Source of the DNA: Aedes albopictus
Taxonomy: Eukaryota; Arthropoda; Insecta; Diptera; Culicidae
Reading direction: 5' to 3'
NCBI RefSeq assembly: GCF_035046485.1
Contig: NC_085138.1
Location: forward strand, 14,697,329-14,761,328
Length of the DNA: 64,000 nucleotides
Below, one piece after another: positions 23,772-34,839 of the stretch. Made by a program: the position numbers and the translations under genes. Position 1 is the first letter of the stretch. The number at the start of each line of letters is the position of its first letter. Below the pieces are notes generated by a model. The model worked only from the letters and a program-made list of their open reading frames with translations. It ran no database searches and was not told where the DNA came from.

Positions 23772-25798
23772 TTAAACTTTTATACCAGCAGAGCGAAGAA
23801 AGTCGAAAATACATCCCATATATGTGACATCGCGGGTCCCCAACACATCTCTCACAAGAACAAAGGGTTGTCTACCTCGGGCCTCAAGGGTATCCAATAG
23901 TAGCGCTCTGGAGGCGTCATTATCCGGGCATTGCCAAACTACGTGGTCGATGTCATCATAACCGGAACCGCACTTAGTACAAACATTGCTCAACGCGAGG
24001 TTAATCCTGTGTAAATGCGCGTCTAGCGAGTAATGGTTGGACATAAGTCTTGACATCACGCGAATGAAATTGCGACTTACATCCAGACCATACCACCACA
24101 CTCGCAAAGAAACATTAGGAATAATGGAATGTAACCACCGTCCCAGCTGGCCATCTCGCCAATCATTTTGCCAACTTTGAAGAGAACTCTGGCGAACAAA
24201 ATGGAAAAATTCATCATGTGAAATTCTTCTATCATAGATCTCACCTTCCTGTGCGCCCACCTTTGCGAGAGAGTCCGCCTTCTCATTGCCATAAATTGAG
24301 CAATGTGAGGGGACCCATACAAAGGTAATCTTGTATGATCTTTCGACCAGTGCACCCATCTGCTCCCTTATTTTTGTAAGAAAGTAAGATGAATGCTTTA
24401 CAGGTTTCATCGACCGGAGTGCCTCAATCGAACTAAGGCTATCCGAGAAGATGAAGAAATGGTCTACGGGCATGTTGGAAATCACCCCCAAAGCGAAATT
24501 GATTGCTGCCAGCTCAGCAACATAAACCGAACAAGGTTCCTGAAGTTTGCGGAAGGCGGTGAAATTTTCATTGAAGACACCGAAACCAGTGGATCCATTT
24601 ATGCGAGACCCATCAGTGAAGAATCTCTTACAGGAATTGACATTTTGGTACTTTTCGTTAAAAATGCGAGGAATAGATAGACATCGAAGTTGATCTGGTA
24701 TTCCATGAATAGCTTGTTTCATGGACAGATCGTATTTAACAGAGGAACTGTCATTAGTGAAGTGTACACGAGGAGGATTATAACTTGGTAGGCTTATGTC
24801 AGATGACATGTAGAACAGATAGATTCTCATGAATTTTGATTGAGTGTTCAGACTGAGCATTTCTTCGAAGTTTTCAATGACAAGTGTGTTGCTCACTCCA
24901 CACTTGATAAGTAACCTTAGCGAGAGCTCCCAGAATCGGTTCTGGAGAGGTTTCACCCCTGCCATGACCTCTAGGCTCGCATTATGCGTTGAGTGCATAC
25001 AACCGAGAGCAATACGCAAACAACGGTATTGAATTCGTTCCAACTTTATTAGGTGGCAGTTTGCTGCTGAGTGGAAGCAGAAAGAGCCATACTCGAGAAC
25101 AGAGAGAATAGTCGTTTTGTAAAGTTTTATGAGGTCTTCCGGGTGAGCACCCCACCATGTTCCGGTAATTGTGCGTAGAAAATTGATCCTTTGTTGACAT
25201 TTTTGCACCAAATACTTGATTTGGGTACCCCAAGTGCCTTTTGAATCAAACCAGACCCCAAGGTATTTCGAAGTCAAAGACTGGTCGATTTCTATTCCCA
25301 AAAGATTGAGTTTCAGTTGGGCTGGGTTCCGCTTTCTAGAAAACACAACCAATTGAGTTTTTTGCGGAGCAAACTCGATCCCCAAATCTCTTGCCCAGAT
25401 TGACAGATTATTTAGAGAATTTTGCAATGGTCTTTGCAACATTTCTGCATGTGGGCCTTTTAGAGAAACCACAGCATCATCTGCAAGTTGTCTTAGCGTG
25501 CATTGTCCTTCCAAGCAACTATCAATGTCTTTCACGTAAAAATTATAAAGCAAGGGACTTAAACATGAGCCTTGGGGTAGGCCCATGTAACTAATTCTGG
25601 AAGTTGTCAGTTGTCCGAGATTGAAGCTCATATGTTTTTCTGACAACAAATTATACAAGAAATTATTTAAAATTCCTGGAAGTCCACTATTGTGCAGTTT
25701 TTCTGACAATATTCCTATGGAAACTGAATCAAAGGCGCCCTTAATATCCAAGAAAACTGAAGCCAGTTGCTCCTTTTCCGCAAAGGCCAGTTGAATAT
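23772..25798 (-). CDS. I-element ORF2, C-terminal part (RT core, RNase H, CCHC)
   Basis: This is the downstream part of ORF2, cut at its start by the foldback; its joined length with 28917-30580 would be 1228 residues. In joined numbering it carries RT motif A (FLDIKGAFD, about 571-577), GLPQGSCLSPLLYN, and the catalytic LADD (about 658-661) where most reverse transcriptases have YADD. RNase H has all four acidic positions: TDGS (D949), AELA (E982), SDSL (D1006), KADS (D1062). A terminal C-X2-C-X8-H-X4-C (C1160, C1163, H1172, C1177) follows. It contains no stop or frameshift. As it stands it lacks its own start and should be silent. An apparent Met near 25805 lies in the foldback TIR and is artefactual. 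Confidence 0.92.
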
Positions 25799-26434
25799 GG
25801 GTCATTCCATATGAAGTGACCGAGAAAATGTGAAAACTTGCAACCGACCATCACGGATTTGAACCAAATTTGGTTGAAACATTTGTTTAGATGAAAAAAG
25901 AAAAAATCCAAATTTTGGTGCCGATCGGATCACCCCTCGGCCCGTGGCAGCACCCCTCGTTTTGGCCGATATGAAAATTATCCTCTCTTTCTTTTATTTT
26001 TATCATTGAAACGATTGCACCTACACATTTTCGACCTTCGGCTTTTTTAAAGGAAATCGTTCAGGGATTCCAAAAAAAATATTTTTTTTTTGGTACAGTG
26101 TTGCCAGATATCAGATTTTTCAATTTTAAAACTAAAAATCGATTTTTCTCAAAATACGTATATTTTGATTTTAAAAATTTTGATTCCATCGTGTTTATCA
26201 GACGTTTTTCTATCGAAAAAGCTTAACTCCCCAAAGTAATTTGCGTCGTTCCTGAGATATAGCGTTTTTAAGAAAAAATATTCATTTTTTCCATATAAAT
26301 TATCATATAAAATCAGGTGCAGTTTATGAATTTCGCAAAAAAAAAATTTTTCGATGCAATACAAAGACGTTTTGTGTTGATTTGAAACATATCAAGTATA
26401 AAAAGGATTAAAAAATGTTACAGTGTTGCCAGTT
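25799..26434. repeat. Left terminal inverted repeat of the foldback
   Basis: Matches the right arm through GGATCACCCCTCGG, the CCGAAGG region and ATCTCAGGAACGACG (inverted here), as far as CAGTGTTGCCAGTT at about 26421-26434. It contains many AT-rich tracts. Confidence 0.9.
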
Positions 26435-27941
26435 CATCAATTATGAGTCTATCGTAATGGACTAGCATAACCTGTTGAACTAAAAAAAATGTATCTGAGA
26501 TTGAGATCATCAATTCTAAACAAATTTCATATATTTTAACATTATCTGAACAGAAGTGCTGCCAAATATGTAATATTTATTGTAGAAATCTTAATTTTAC
26601 TAGAACATTAGTATGAAAAGTATTTTTTATTCAGGTTTAGTACATTTGGCAACATCGACGTAAAATATATTCAGGAAAACATTTGATGAGTGTATTTATA
26701 AGCAACAGTGCTGAAAATGTAATTTCGATATAACTACATTCACTGACCCAATTTCAGAAGCTGAACCTGATAAAATATAAAGTATGATATCCTTTGGAAT
26801 TAGATAATATTAGATACTACGCATCGTCGCGCAACTGGTAGCTCAGACTTCAGTATTTTTATTTTATATTCGAAGGTCCAACTCCTTATAAAAATCCCTG
26901 TAAAAATATCTTTTGATTGATTTTTACGGCAGTGTTGCCAAGTATGCTAGTATTTAGCGGAAACGCAAACAATAGGTGCGGGTATTGCGTTTACTCTTAC
27001 TGGATTGCCGAATAATAGATCATGTCTTTTATTATCCCAGAAGTGAAGAACAGTGTTGGGTATTGTGTTGTCTATTGATGTGATTGCATATGGTATGAGT
27101 TTTTGTCTCGTGGCGAAGAATGAACAGAAATTTCTGAGTGAAATGGATTAGTGGCGTTTGCTCCCTAGAGCCTACTTTTCTTAGGCTTTTTTGCATGGAA
27201 AAGAGATCGGTTGTACGCGAATGTTAATTCCGATAAATCAAATCGATTGTTCGATCAATTATAGATGACTCCCAGATCGACAATGTATAGTATCATATTA
27301 AGGATCGGTATATTCGCCTCTCTCCATTCATATTCACTCGTTTTTGCTGAATCGAATCGAGAAAGATGCAGCAAACGGATTGTCGTGATCAAGCACGAAA
27401 CCCCATCACCAGTGGAAAGCCATGCGCAAGTTGCTTGACATGGATATTCGTTGCCGTTCGTCGCAGTTTTGATCGCAAGCGAATGAATGAATGGCGAATG
27501 GTGAAGAATGCTGGTGAGTGATCGAAGTAGCTGCTGTCGTCGCTGATAAGCAAACACACAAACTATAGCGACAATCGTTTGCTGCGATTAACCATGGAGT
27601 AGCAATTATGAATTGTGTTGCCATCTATGTTCATACTCATGCAGTGTTGCCAAATGTGCTCGTTATGTATAAAAACAGAAGTCATTTGTTTTTATTTGGT
27701 GTTATCTATTTACGAAAGCTTTTGTGTAAATTAGATGTTTACAATAAAAATGACATGTGTGGCAAAACTTCCATCTACAACATCGTTGAAATGAATAAAA
27801 TGACAATTGAAATGAATTTCACAATAGATACATTTTATATTTTAACAATTTATCCTCATCTTTTCCAATAAACCAATTTTTTTATTGCTAACTATCAAAC
27901 TAACAATAACTGTCAATTATCGGGTAATTTTGTCAAATACG

Positions 27942-28137
27942 ACCATAAACAGACGTAACATTGGAAAAAATTCCAACGACCAAGGTTTTAACGATCTTTT
28001 TAAACCTTTATAGTTGTAGCTTTCACAACCAGAGGTGCGCACATCATTTTTCTAAGCGTTAGACGTTTCACCTAGTGTGAACTAGGCGATGGATTTTCTC
28101 GAAAAATTTTCTAGGTGTTACGTCTGTTTGTCTGTGA
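27942..28137. mobile_element. Nested MITE with AACAGACGTAACA ends
   Basis: AAACAGACGTAACATT at the left pairs with GTGTTACGTCTGTTTGTCTG at the right. The same termini bound the MITE at 41668-41920. It lies inside the foldback, close to its right arm. Confidence 0.6.
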
Positions 28138-28285
28138 AGAAAAGGTCAACAGCAGGGCCGTTAGAGAAGAAGTGTATTGTTTTTATCCTGTTCGAACATC
28201 TTGCAACACACATGGTGCGCATTTTCAGAATAACCTGTACATTGTCAAACACTTGAAGGTTAGGTTTCATGGTATAATAAAAAAG

Positions 28286-28916
28286 GTAAACTGGCAACAC
28301 TGTCACAATTTTTTTAATCCTTTTTATACTCGATATTGTTCAAATCAGCACAAAACGTGATTATATGGCATCGAACAATGTTTTTTTTACGAAATTTATA
28401 AACTGCACCTGATTTTATATGATACTTTATATGAAAAAAATGAATATTTTTTCTTAAAAACGCTATATCTCAGGAACGACGCAAATTACTTTGGAGAGTT
28501 AAGCTTTTTCGATAGAAAAACGTCTGATAAACACGATGGAATCAAAATTTTTAAAATCAAAATATACGTATTTTGAGAAAAATCGATTTTTAGTTTTAAA
28601 ATTGAAAAATATGATATCTGGCAACACTGTACCAAAAAAATAATATTTTTTCTGGATTTCTTGATCGATTTCCTTTAAAAAAGCCGAAGGTCGAAAATGT
28701 GTAGGTGCAATCGTTTCAACGATAAAAATAAAAGAAAGAGAGGATAATTTTCATATCGGCCAAAACGAGGAGTGCTGCCACGGACCGAGGGGTGATCCGA
28801 TCGGCACCAAAATTTGGATTTTTTCTTTTTCCATCTAAACAAATGTTTCAGCCAAATTTGGTTCAAATCCGTGATGGTCGATTGCAAGCGGTCGGTCACT
28901 TGGCGTGGAATGACCC
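28286..28916. repeat. Right terminal inverted repeat of the foldback
   Basis: Reverse complement of 25799-26434 with about one difference every 15-25 bases, ending TGGAATGACCC at 28916. Confidence 0.9.
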
Positions 28917-30580
28917 ATATCTGTTGAAAGCAACGCTAGACAATCGTTTGTTCCTTTGCCCTTGCGAAACCCGAACTGTGTATTTGAAAGCAAATCATTC
29001 GATTCAACCCAATGGTCGAGTCGTGATAGGATCATTTTTTCTAACAATTTCCTTAAACATGATAACATAGCAATTGGGCGGTATGAATTATGATCAGACG
29101 CTGGTTTACCAGGCTTTTGAATAGCTATTACTTTGACCTGTCTCCATTCTGGCGGAACAATGTTATTCTCCATCAATGAGTTGAACAGGTCCAGTAATCG
29201 TCTTTTCGCGATATCTGGGAGATTTTTGAGAAGATTGAACTTGATCATATCGCGTCCCGGAGCGGAATTGTTTGATGAAAGAAGAGCCATAGAAAATTCC
29301 AGCATAGTGAAGGGTCTGTCCAGAGAACCGTCTCCTGAGGATGTTTCCCAAGAAATCGGTTGTGCTGGGACTGAGTCTGGGCAGACCTTTTTCGCGAAGC
29401 TAAATATCCAACGGTTGGAGCATTCGTCACTCTCATTAGAAGAAGAGCGGTTTCGCATGTTGCGAGCCACTCTCCAAAGCGTTGTCATTGAAGTTTCTCT
29501 AGAGAGGCCCTCAATGAAGTGTCGCCAATAACTACGCTTCTTCGCTTTCAGCAGGTTCTTCAGCTGTCTTTCGAGCTTAGCATACTCTTGAAAAAGATCT
29601 GAAGTACCATGCCTACGAAAAGCTTTGAAAGCATCAGATTTTTTAAGATACAACTGGGTGCAATCATCATCCCAGCCTAGTGTGGCGGGTCTTCTTTTGA
29701 AAGTTGCACTTGGAACTCGTCGTTTTTGTGATTCTAATGCACTCTTGTATATCAGTTCTGACAGGAATCGATATTCATCCAAAGGTGGGAGGGGGTTGAA
29801 TGATTCGATGCCAAAAGATACCGCTTCTGCATATTTTTGCCAATCGATATTCCTTGTGAGGTCAAAAGGAACCTGAATTGGTTGGTCTGACCTTTCAATA
29901 TTATGCTTTATGGTGGTTATAATGGGCAAGTGATCACTACCATGAGGATCCTCGATTACCTTCCACAAGCAATCGAATGATAGTGAACTTGACCCCAGTG
30001 ATAGGTCGAGACGACTTTCTTTGCCGTCAGATGCAATACGTGTCACTTCACCTGTATTTAAAATGTTCAAATTGAAATCGTCGCACAAATCATAGAAAAT
30101 GGCCGCTCTATTATCGTCACATGGTTCGCCCCACCCTGTACCATGTGCGTTCATATCACCCAGAATTAAAACTGGATGTGATAGTGCAGCAATCGCATTC
30201 CAAAGATGACGGCGGTTAATTGAAATTCTTGGAGGAATGTAAACGGAAGCTACGCAAAGTTCTGTACCCTTTACGTTTATTTGGCAAGCGACGATTTCTA
30301 CGCCAGGATGAGTCACGATTGGAATTCTATAAAATGAGTAAGTCTTTTTGATCCCCAAAAGAACCCCTCCATAATGGTCATCTCGATCCTGGCGTATAAT
30401 GTTAAAATCGTGGAAGTTGAGTTCATCTTCAGAAGAAAGCCATGTTTCACAAAGGGCAAATATATCACAGTCAGAGTTATGAATCAAAAACTTAAACAGG
30501 TCTAATTTAGGTTTTAGACTATGACAGTTCCACTGTAGCACAGTGATCATATCTTGTACCTCACTTGATGAATTATCCAT
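28917..30580 (-). CDS. I-element ORF2, N-terminal part (APE endonuclease, RT fingers)
   Basis: The start chosen is the ATG at 30580, not the upstream open extension, because it begins MDNSSSEVQDMITVLQWNCH and overlaps the ORF1 stop by 8 nt. The APE-type endonuclease is complete: QWNCHS (16-21), CETW (E45), GDMNAHG (D142, N144), SRLDLS (D192), GSDHLP (S215-H217). The RT begins with APGRDMIKFNLLKNL, IQKPGKP and NSYRPIAMLSC, and reaches FGFRKGKGTNDCLALLSTD. There the foldback interrupts at about residue 553. The nicking endonuclease and RT together drive target-primed reverse transcription in this class. Translation now runs into the foldback arm and ends there. Confidence 0.92.
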
Positions 30581-31940
30581 CGAAAGATATGATCGCAGCA
30601 AGGAGGGGCCATGATTGTGTCAGATTCCGAAGATATTCTTCTACTGTAGGTATAAACATATCAATAATGCCTCTAAATGTTTCTGGAAGGCTGAGGGCAT
30701 TATATAAGCGATCCACGAGAACCCTAAAAGTAAACAGTCCTCGCTTGGGTCTAGGAGGCTTGCTTGAAGTGCGAGGAGCTTTGGTAGCTTTTTTCTTGCT
30801 ACCTTGTCGAAAATTTGTCTTTGAAGTGTATTTAACAGGCGGAGACGGGGATGACAGATTCTTGCTACAACATGGATCTGAAGCTAAAGGAACCTGATTA
30901 TTCGGAGTTTTTAAGTTTACCCCGCCTCCTTTGACATTAGGCAAACTTTTGAGGGAAGACTTCAAAAAGACCTTTCGGCGCAATCCCGGGGAAGATGATG
31001 ACTTCCTTTTTCCAGGTGTGTGTACCTCCGAAAGAGATCCACCCTCATCAGTTTCGCCATCGTCCTGATCATCGGAAGACAACTCCTGATAGGGATTTTC
31101 AACTGGGACAGCTGATTCAGACACGGAATCTGGTGTTTTAAAAGATTTCACCATCTCCGCATATGTCTGTTTGGAGCGCCTTATGATAGAGCGACTCTCA
31201 TTTCGAATGCGTCTTTTGTAAGCCGGGCAAACTTGCAAGTCATGTGGATCTCCACCACAGTAGCTACATTTTTCCGCTTCCTGTGTGCAAGAGTCCTCCA
31301 AATGAGCTTGGTTGCATTTGCCACAACGGGGCTTGTTGTCGCAAAAGCTATCACTGTGACCAAACTGCTTGCATTTGGTACAATTAAAAACCTTCGGCCT
31401 AAAAAGATGCACTGGGTAAAAACCACCATCGATTACAACAAATTCCGGGAGGACGGAACCTGGAAAAGTCACTCGAAAAAACGCTGAAGGCGAGTACACC
31501 TTTTTATTTCCTTCCATGGAAGCCTTAGATAAGCGTTTACAGTCTAGGATAGCCACATCAGGAATTGACCTATTTTTGAATCGACCAAAGCCGGTCTTGA
31601 TGTCCTCACATGTCAGCATTTCGTCGAGGATCTTCCCCTCCACCTCCACTTCTCGTGCTGGCACATAGACCACGTATTCAACAGTAAACGCTTCGTGTTG
31701 AGCAATTTCATTTGCTGCTTTGTAGCTAGGTGCGGTAACACGCAGCTTGGATGCTTTCACTTGGTGAATAACGGTCCCAGGATACTTACGCGTCAGCTCT
31801 CGAGAAATCGAAAGCATATTCAATGGTTTGCATTTGCGCCGGAAATAGACAACCCAAGGCCCAGGCGAAGATGGCTGATAAAACCGCGTACGAGCAATGA
31901 TATCATTGGGAGGCGTTTCGCCTCCATTGGATTCATCCAT
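30573..31940 (-). CDS. I-element ORF1 (gag-like RNA-binding protein)
   Basis: An ATG at 31940 opens 455 residues without interruption. Three zinc knuckles stand in order: C187-C190-H195-C200, C206-C209-H213-C218 (one residue shorter before His) and C225-C228-H233-C238, after a basic N-terminal half. The C-terminal third is rich in Ser, Lys and Pro. In this class ORF1 coats the element's RNA and forms the RNP with ORF2. The stop TAA (30575-30573) overlaps the start of ORF2, whose ATG lies at 30580, in another frame. This favours ORF2 translation by reinitiation. ORF1 appears intact. Confidence 0.92.
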   Translation of the reverse strand: MDESNGGETPPNDIIARTRFYQPSSPGPWVVYFRRKCKPLNMLSISRELTRKYPGTVIHQVKASKLRVTAPSYKAANEIAQHEAFTVEYVVYVPAREVEVEGKILDEMLTCEDIKTGFGRFKNRSIPDVAILDCKRLSKASMEGNKKVYSPSAFFRVTFPGSVLPEFVVIDGGFYPVHLFRPKVFNCTKCKQFGHSDSFCDNKPRCGKCNQAHLEDSCTQEAEKCSYCGGDPHDLQVCPAYKRRIRNESRSIIRRSKQTYAEMVKSFKTPDSVSESAVPVENPYQELSSDDQDDGETDEGGSLSEVHTPGKRKSSSSPGLRRKVFLKSSLKSLPNVKGGGVNLKTPNNQVPLASDPCCSKNLSSPSPPVKYTSKTNFRQGSKKKATKAPRTSSKPPRPKRGLFTFRVLVDRLYNALSLPETFRGIIDMFIPTVEEYLRNLTQSWPLLAAIISFDG

Positions 31941-32099
31941 GCACAGGAGAAGAATTAATACAAAATTGGTTTATATTTTAACACACTCTGTGTGGAACGT
32001 TAGCTAATAAGAAGAAAAAAAAAAAAAACCGGCAAAAAAAAAATTCACAAGAAAAAATATAAATATAAAGAGAAAAAAATTTTACAATTGCTCACTCTG

Positions 32100-32153
32100 G
32101 CCTCAGCCCACTGTTGAGCCTCAGCCCACTGTAGAGCCTCAGCCTACTGTTAT
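32100..32153. repeat. Three 18-bp tandem repeats in the I-element leader
   Basis: GCCTCAGCCCACTGTTGA (32100-32117), GCCTCAGCCCACTGTAGA (32118-32135) and GCCTCAGCCTACTGTTAT (32136-32153) stand head to tail. Confidence 0.9.
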
Positions 32154-32569
32154 TGCAAAGTGGACAAACAACTAACACGTGATGACGTGATGAGCGGAGG
32201 AATGGGACAACACAAAACGAGATCGAATATCGATTATACTTATCGAGTGTATAGATAGCTGTTTGTTGGTGATGCCTCGGATGCACAGACAAAACGCTGC
32301 TGCTGCTTTTGTATCACCCGTCACACTCGTCACCGCCGCCGCCGCGCGCCGCCGTTGTTGTCGGGCCCGCTATTGATGGCGTGGGTAATTAAATTTCCGT
32401 TGCACAGTGCACTATTCCAATGCCTGCTTCCTTCCCGCGATCGCGGATCGCCCAAGACAATCGTCTTCGTCCTCGGTAGGATAAATAACTCGCGATATAA
32501 AAAACCACTAGGTGGGCAAAAAAACTCCACCGGCTACAAAGCGATTGACTGCGATTCAGACACGGTACA

Positions 32570-32576
32570 CACGACC
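32570..32576 (-). promoter_or_regulatory. Downstream promoter element of the I-element internal promoter
   Basis: On minus, GGTCGTG lies 29-35 nt from the inferred 5' end (32604) and fits RGWCGTG, the DPE known from TATA-less I and jockey promoters. The position agrees with that of the DPE in Drosophila I, as remembered. It supports both the mapped 5' end and an intact internal promoter. Confidence 0.65.
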
Positions 32577-32604
32577 GGCTGCTTCAAACGATCGGTAAGG
32601 AATG

Positions 32605-32617
32605 ACCTGATCTTCTT
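32605..32617. repeat. Target-site duplication of the I element (5' side)
   Basis: ACCTGATCTTCTT, identical to 23368-23380, directly outside the inferred 5' end. Confidence 0.9.
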
Positions 32618-33246
32618 ATTTTACACTTATTACAAGTGAGCAAGAACAGAATAATATAATGCTTTGTTGTGTAAAGCTTGCTCCTTAAGATTTGTACGTT
32701 TGATGTTTTGAGGCGTTGTTGAAGCGGGATGTCAAGACGTTTGTCCTTAAAGTCCCAGGTCCTGCTCCGCTTTCTTCACGATAGCTTTGTCACTTCGACC
32801 GCTTCGACCGGTTGTCTTTCAAGGACGCCCTGATTGCTTAGCTGATGAGATAGAAGCACACGTTGTGTATATCTGCATGATCCCTGTAAACCTGAACACA
32901 ATCAGCAATATAATGGTAGCTTTTTCCAGTTTTGTGTTGTGGAACACTCAAGTTTTGCTGCTTGAATTCGTACTTTTTTGGACATTTTGTAACAAATAAC
33001 TTCCAATTTTGAACACGAAACTTGATTTTTGAGCACGAAAACATCAAAAGCACTAAATGACAGCTGTATGGTGTATGTTTACATTAAAGAAAGTTGCGGG
33101 ATTCACATTAAAATTATGATAAACGCACTTAAGTCTTAGTATCCGATTTTTCATAATTTTTTACCCATTTTATTAAATACTTTAAATCTCAAGAAAAGAT
33201 ATTTTTAATGGCAAAGTGATAAACACACATAAAATGATATATGCAA
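32618..33246. other. Spacer, no gene seen
   Basis: Unique to AT-rich sequence. It continues the DNA left of the I element's insertion site and shows no recognisable coding. Confidence 0.35.
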
Positions 33247-33473
33247 ATTGAGTTTAAATGAGGGCGAAAGTAACATGATCGTTTTGTCTTCATCGAGCTT
33301 CTCTTTTTCAAATTATAGTGACAATATGGTAAGTTACGTTGCAATCTTGCGTCCAAGTGCAAAGAAGTATAATCGAACTTGCTACTTATCACTTCAATAT
33401 TAAGAAGAAAAAGTCGAAGAAAAGAAATCGTTCATGTTGCTTTCGCCTTTATTTAAACTCAATCTGGAAATCT
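33247..33473. mobile_element. Foldback MITE (ATTGAGTTTAAAT ends)
   Basis: ATTGAGTTTAAAT and GGCGAAAG..AACATGA at the left are inverted at the right (TCATGTTGCTTTCGCC then ATTTAAACTCAAT). The element is 227 bp and non-coding. Confidence 0.8.
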
Positions 33474-33589
33474 TGTAGGAACGGAACATTCATCAAGTTT
33501 TACTGATTTTCATTAGAAAAGCACGAAGAAGTAAATTGGTAGGAGGTAGATAAACTTACTGTATGTGCCATGATTTGCCAGTATTTCAG

Positions 33590-34430
33590 CAATTTTAAAA
33601 CGGATTCCTGTATGAAATTTCCCAAAGATTATTCTTAGAGGAACCCTCCAAAAAATCATCTTAAAATTTCTACCAGAAATTCTTTAAGAGCACCTACCAT
33701 CTATATTCCAGAAATTTCTGCGAGGATATTTCCAAGGATTCTTCCAGGCATTCCTTCAAATTTTAATTTATAAAATTTTGCAACTATTTCTCCCAGAATT
33801 TCTTCATGGATTCTCCCAAATATTCCAGCAGAAATTTCTCTAAAAAAATACTTTAGGAATTCCTCTAGCAAGTCATTCTTTTGATGGTGCTTCCAAGATT
33901 TTTTCGAAGATTGCTCTGACAGTTCTTAAAAACAATCCTCAAAGTATTCATTCAGGAATTTCTTCAACTATTCGTCCAAGAACTTCTTCAAGAACTACGC
34001 CAAGAATTCGCCCAAGGATATGTTCAGGTTTTGTTAAAAAAAAATCAAGCATTCTTTAAAAATCCCGACAAAAATTTCTCCTAAGCATTCTTCAGATTGT
34101 TTTTTGCAAGGATTCCTCCAAGCTTAAACCTACGGAATTCATTCATTTATTCTTCCGAATATTCTTCGATAATTTCTTGAACGATTTCCCGTGAAAACCA
34201 TTGCGCGAATCCCTGCATTGATAACTGCAGAAACTCCTCGATGGTATTCCTACAAAAATTCTACCAGGAATTTCTCCAGGATTTCCACCAAAAAATTCTC
34301 TTGAAATTGATTCAGGAATTTCTTAAGGAATTCTTCTGAATTTTCTCCAGGAATTTCACTTGTGATCCCTCCTGAAATTCCTCCATGAATTCCAGCAGAA
34401 GTCCCTCTAAGATTGAATTGGAAAAGTTTG
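33590..34430. repeat. Degenerate GAATTCC-core repeats, pyrimidine orientation
   Basis: Variants such as AATTTCTCCAGGATTTCC recur irregularly. No gene is seen. Confidence 0.55.
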
Positions 34431-34839
34431 TCTGAATGGGATAATTATGCTACGGAAACGGCTAGGGGTCCACGATGAAATTGGTACAGGTATGTTCCGT
34501 TTTAATCAACACGGTCCGCGATTTTCAGTTGACAAAAACGGAATAGTGATAAAAACGGAATAATTTTCTTTGACAAAATATTTTGCAACTTTTTTATAAA
34601 AATTGGACGATTTCCTGTAGAACACATTCCAAAAGTAAAAATATGCAGTTTATAATGACATTTTATTGTTTTTGATGTCTTTTAGCACATCTTGGTTGCA
34701 CAGTTCAAATTACAGTTTTCTGACTGTGACATCGACAAGAGGTTTTCACCACCATCTTAACATATTCCTATGAAAGTTTCAACTAGGATACTACTTGATA
34801 ATTCATGGGCCACAACTCGTAGCGGTGAGTCTACGCCGA

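Larger units (their letters stand above)
25799..28916. mobile_element. 3.1-kb foldback transposon inserted in I-element ORF2
   Basis: GGGTCATTCCA ends are inverted over about 630 bp (25799-26434 and 28286-28916), with scattered mismatches. ATAT flanks both sides (25795-25798, 28917-28920). Removing the element and one ATAT restores the ORF2 frame exactly, so 4 bp is the true duplication. No transposase is encoded; the longest frames are under 105 codons and unrecognisable. A 4-bp duplication would fit Sola-type or similar DNA transposons, but the family is not proven. CAGTGTTGCCA words recur at about 26096, 26420, 26931 and 27642, and inverted at 28290 and 28619. Confidence 0.9.
23381..32604 (-). 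mobile_element. Full-length I-clade non-LTR retrotransposon, split by a foldback
   Basis: The element is bounded by the 13-bp duplication ACCTGATCTTCTT. Its 5' end (32604, minus) begins CATTCC, and its 3' end is a 12-14 A run preceded by AATAAA at 23403-23408. It contains a 664-bp 5' UTR, ORF1 with three zinc knuckles, and ORF2 with APE endonuclease, reverse transcriptase, RNase H and a terminal CCHC. Without the 3118-bp foldback and one 4-bp duplication, the element would be about 6.1 kb. RNase H in ORF2, three ORF1 knuckles and a CATT start fit the I clade. Affinity to mosquito I families (MosquI/Loner type) is inferred from memory of such proteins. Confidence 0.93.
31941..32604 (-). other. 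I-element 5' UTR
   Basis: A 664-bp leader between the inferred 5' end and the ORF1 ATG. The proximal part is CpG-rich. It includes an 18-bp triplicate at 32100-32153 and A-rich stretches near 32010-32080. Confidence 0.75.

Noticed and set aside
28675..29070. Independent small genes over the right foldback arm
   Set aside because: These frames cross from the foldback arm into interrupted ORF2 and are artefacts of the junction.
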